In this document: positions 23,684-25,121 of the stretch, piece by piece | Numbering within the stretch: the first letter of the stretch is position 1 | How the letters are laid out: the number at the start of each line of letters is the position of its first letter | Virus record (IMG/VR): IMGVR_UViG_3300024518_003885 | Location: 1-25,121 of that record | DNA from: a virus | DNA: 25,121 bases | Direction: 5' to 3' (one strand) | Translations under genes and position numbers: made by a program | Notes under the pieces: model-generated | The model's input: the letters and a program-made list of their open reading frames with translations, nothing else | Database searches by the model: none | Told to the model about the DNA's origin: nothing

Positions 23684-24072
23684 TACGGCACGATCGTTAC
23701 GAGGAGATCAGGGAACGCGACCACGACCGGTGGGAAGTCGTCAGCGTCGACGAGCACGTTGCGCACCGATCGCCCGAGTTCGCTGCGCGAAAAGGGATCC
23801 GACCGGACGGCGGCGTCGACGACGAGGATCGGCGACTGCGGCAAGCCAACCACGCGCAGGCCGGCGAGCGGCGCCCACCGCGGCGACACGCGGCGCCCCC
23901 GCACAAGCGCGGCGCCGGTCTGCTCGCCGTCACCCAGCTCGAACACGTCGAGATACCATGACGCCGTCCGGTTGCGCCACGTCAGTCGAACGCGCACCTG
24001 GCGATCCCCCCACGCGATCGTCATGAGGTGCTGAGGCTCGTCAGGAAAGGCGGCGATCTGCGATATGGTCAA
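23683..24072 (-). CDS. Phage baseplate plug protein (Pam3 gp18-like)
   Basis: A 129-residue protein with a TTG start; AGGAGG lies six bases upstream and decides it. The pattern RVRLTWRNRTASWYLDVFELG, then RRVSPRWAPLAG and a C-terminal LGRSVRNVLVDADDF, fits the small baseplate-plug family ('f.l.wn.r.g.W.ldl.......l..G..l..g..ll......lg....l...d'). This protein closes the tail tube next to hub and spike. Order Dit-like, plug, hub, spike, W, J is that of compact myovirus baseplates. Confidence 0.72.
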   Translation of the reverse strand: MTISQIAAFPDEPQHLMTIAWGDRQVRVRLTWRNRTASWYLDVFELGDGEQTGAALVRGRRVSPRWAPLAGLRVVGLPQSPILVVDAAVRSDPFSRSELGRSVRNVLVDADDFPPVVVAFPDLLVTIVP

Positions 24073-24081
24073 GGTGCCCTC

Positions 24082-24609
24082 CTAAGAAGCGAACGACAAG
24101 CCCGTCAGTAGTACCGACGTGGGGGGCGAGGGTGGAACAAGCGGCGGCTGAATGCCGGCGTTTGCCGAGCTGGCGACGCTGGCCTCGACGGCCGGCGCGG
24201 GCTGCCTGGCGGGGATAGGGACCGAAACCGCCAGCGCGATCCGGATCTTCTTCAACGCGACATCGAAGACGATCTCTTTGCGCCCGTCGATCCCCCAGTC
24301 GTAGGACGTGATCATCATATCGGCGAACACGCCGCGCGAGGTGTTGACCGTGACAAGCTGGCCTTCGTTGCGCTCGAAAAACCCCAGCGCCAACTCCACC
24401 GCCGTCGGGATCGGCACGAGTAAGGGGGTCTCCGTGATACGCCCGCGGATCGTGATCGTGATCGGCTCGACCTGCGCATGATCCGAGACCGCCGCGCCGA
24501 ACTCGACGGGGTGTGATGTCACCGAGATCCGCGGCGAAACTCGCACAGAGTCGACGTTGTCGAACGTGAGGATGTCGACGGCGACGAGCTGGTTAAATAT
24601 TGCGGTCAT
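24082..24609 (-). CDS. Dit-like phage tail protein
   Basis: A 175-residue protein; its ATG overlaps the preceding TGA (ATGA), with a G5 tract six bases upstream. The signature is V-T-S-H-P-V-E-F-G-A-A-V-S-D-H (about 31-45), then ITIRGRITETPL and VTVNTSRGVFADMMITSYDW, followed by FDVALKKIRIA. These match the Dit-like family ('SHPVE.GA.vtDHv..~P..l.i.g.~s.tP'). A Pro/Ser-rich tail (about 135-165) is extra. Dit-like proteins form the ring at the tube tip onto which hub and plug assemble. Confidence 0.82.
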   Translation of the reverse strand: MTAIFNQLVAVDILTFDNVDSVRVSPRISVTSHPVEFGAAVSDHAQVEPITITIRGRITETPLLVPIPTAVELALGFFERNEGQLVTVNTSRGVFADMMITSYDWGIDGRKEIVFDVALKKIRIALAVSVPIPARQPAPAVEASVASSANAGIQPPLVPPSPPTSVLLTGLSFAS

Positions 24610-25121
24610 CGATCACCCCCGCGTGTGGCGTCCATGGCCCGCTTTCGATCGGCGGCTGTTCGCCGATATAGAATATCGGCGATCTCGTCGGGCGACTGAA
24701 TCGCCGCGACGTTGATCGTCGTGCCGTCTTGATTGACTGTGGTTGTCGACGCGCCGCCCGCCAGCTGCGGCCGCGGCCCGAACCCTGCCGACAACCCACC
24801 AAAAAAGTCGCCGATACCACCGAAGATCTCCTCGTTTCTATTGGTGGCGAGTTGCCCGAGGCCGACGGCGCCGAGCGCCGCGCGCCCTCCGGGCCCCGCC
24901 GCCGTGCCGAGGCCGGCGAGGTTGCCGGCGGTCACGTTCGCGAAGTCGCCAGCCCGCCCGAGGATCTCGGCCATAAACCCGCCGAAGTCCGACGCCGCCA
25001 GGGCGACGAGGTCGAACGCGTCGGCGATGTTGAGGAGGACGCCTTCGACGCCAACGAGAAACGCGATAATCCCGAGGTTGATCCCCGCCTTGAGCGAGGC
25101 GACAACGATCGTCCACGCGCG
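24606..25121 (-). CDS. Tape measure protein, C-terminal end (gene runs out of window)
   Basis: The reading frame is open to the window edge; 171 C-terminal residues are visible. They contain hydrophobic helical segments (AWTIVVASLKAGINLGIIAF, then LVALAASDFGGFMAEIL), a Gly/Ala-rich zone (GNLAGLGTAAGPGGRAALG), another FFGGLSAGFG and a charged end with IADILYRRTAADRKR. This composition plus position immediately ahead of the Dit-like gene is what tape measure C-termini look like. It sets tail length in the assembled virion. No enzymatic domain is visible in this part. Confidence 0.62.
   Translation of the reverse strand, partial: RAWTIVVASLKAGINLGIIAFLVGVEGVLLNIADAFDLVALAASDFGGFMAEILGRAGDFANVTAGNLAGLGTAAGPGGRAALGAVGLGQLATNRNEEIFGGIGDFFGGLSAGFGPRPQLAGGASTTTVNQDGTTINVAAIQSPDEIADILYRRTAADRKRAMDATRGGDR

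Overview
The window looks like part of a GC-rich, tailed, contractile-tail (myovirus-type) bacteriophage genome or prophage. The evidence is a phage-style replication operon on the + strand facing a long tail, baseplate and fibre operon on the - strand. Codon third positions are overwhelmingly G or C. Genes are packed with ATGA, TAGTG, GTGA or TTGA overlaps, and no host housekeeping gene, tRNA, rRNA, integrase or CRISPR array is visible. The host cannot be named from this sequence.

Layout, + strand (1 to 8616), a replication and recombination module. It holds: a 5'-truncated SF2/SNF2-like helicase with a DnaJ-like zinc motif; a small protein with two ribbon-helix-helix-like units; a tiny membrane protein; a promoter/hairpin region; a divergent DnaN (beta sliding clamp)-like protein; a terminator and inverted-repeat spacer; a DUF669-like candidate ssDNA-binding protein; a family A DNA polymerase with an intact 3'-5' exonuclease and two four-cysteine motifs; a NUMOD4/HNH endonuclease; two small unknown proteins; and a RuvC-like resolvase started by TTG. 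Helicase, clamp, ssDNA-binding candidate, polymerase and resolvase would form a largely self-contained replisome.

The two operons converge at 8617-8839, a spacer rich in G+C hairpins.

Layout, - strand (25121 down to 8840), listed in transcription order: the C-terminal end of the probable tape measure protein, Dit-like protein, baseplate plug, baseplate hub, Gp138-type spike, gp25/W-like wedge, baseplate J, DUF2612/gp48-like wedge, a beta-propeller tail protein, an unknown structural protein, a 906-residue beta-helix tail fibre, a BppU-like beta-sandwich protein, a collagen-like fibre protein, and an 889-residue glycine-rich fibre. Then come a small protein with two D-x-D-x-D-G calcium-loop motifs, a DUF1360-like membrane protein, a coiled-coil protein, a coiled-coil/membrane protein and an Rz (inner spanin)-like protein. 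The baseplate order resembles compact Pam3-type myovirus baseplates. No endolysin is recognisable in the window.

Most promising for follow-up: the sliding-clamp-like protein with an alanine-rich insertion and a GD tract, the four-cysteine motifs in both helicase and polymerase, the tandem RHH protein, the group of unusual fibre proteins, and a 13-17 bp GTGGGGGTAACAA element found three times near gene starts.
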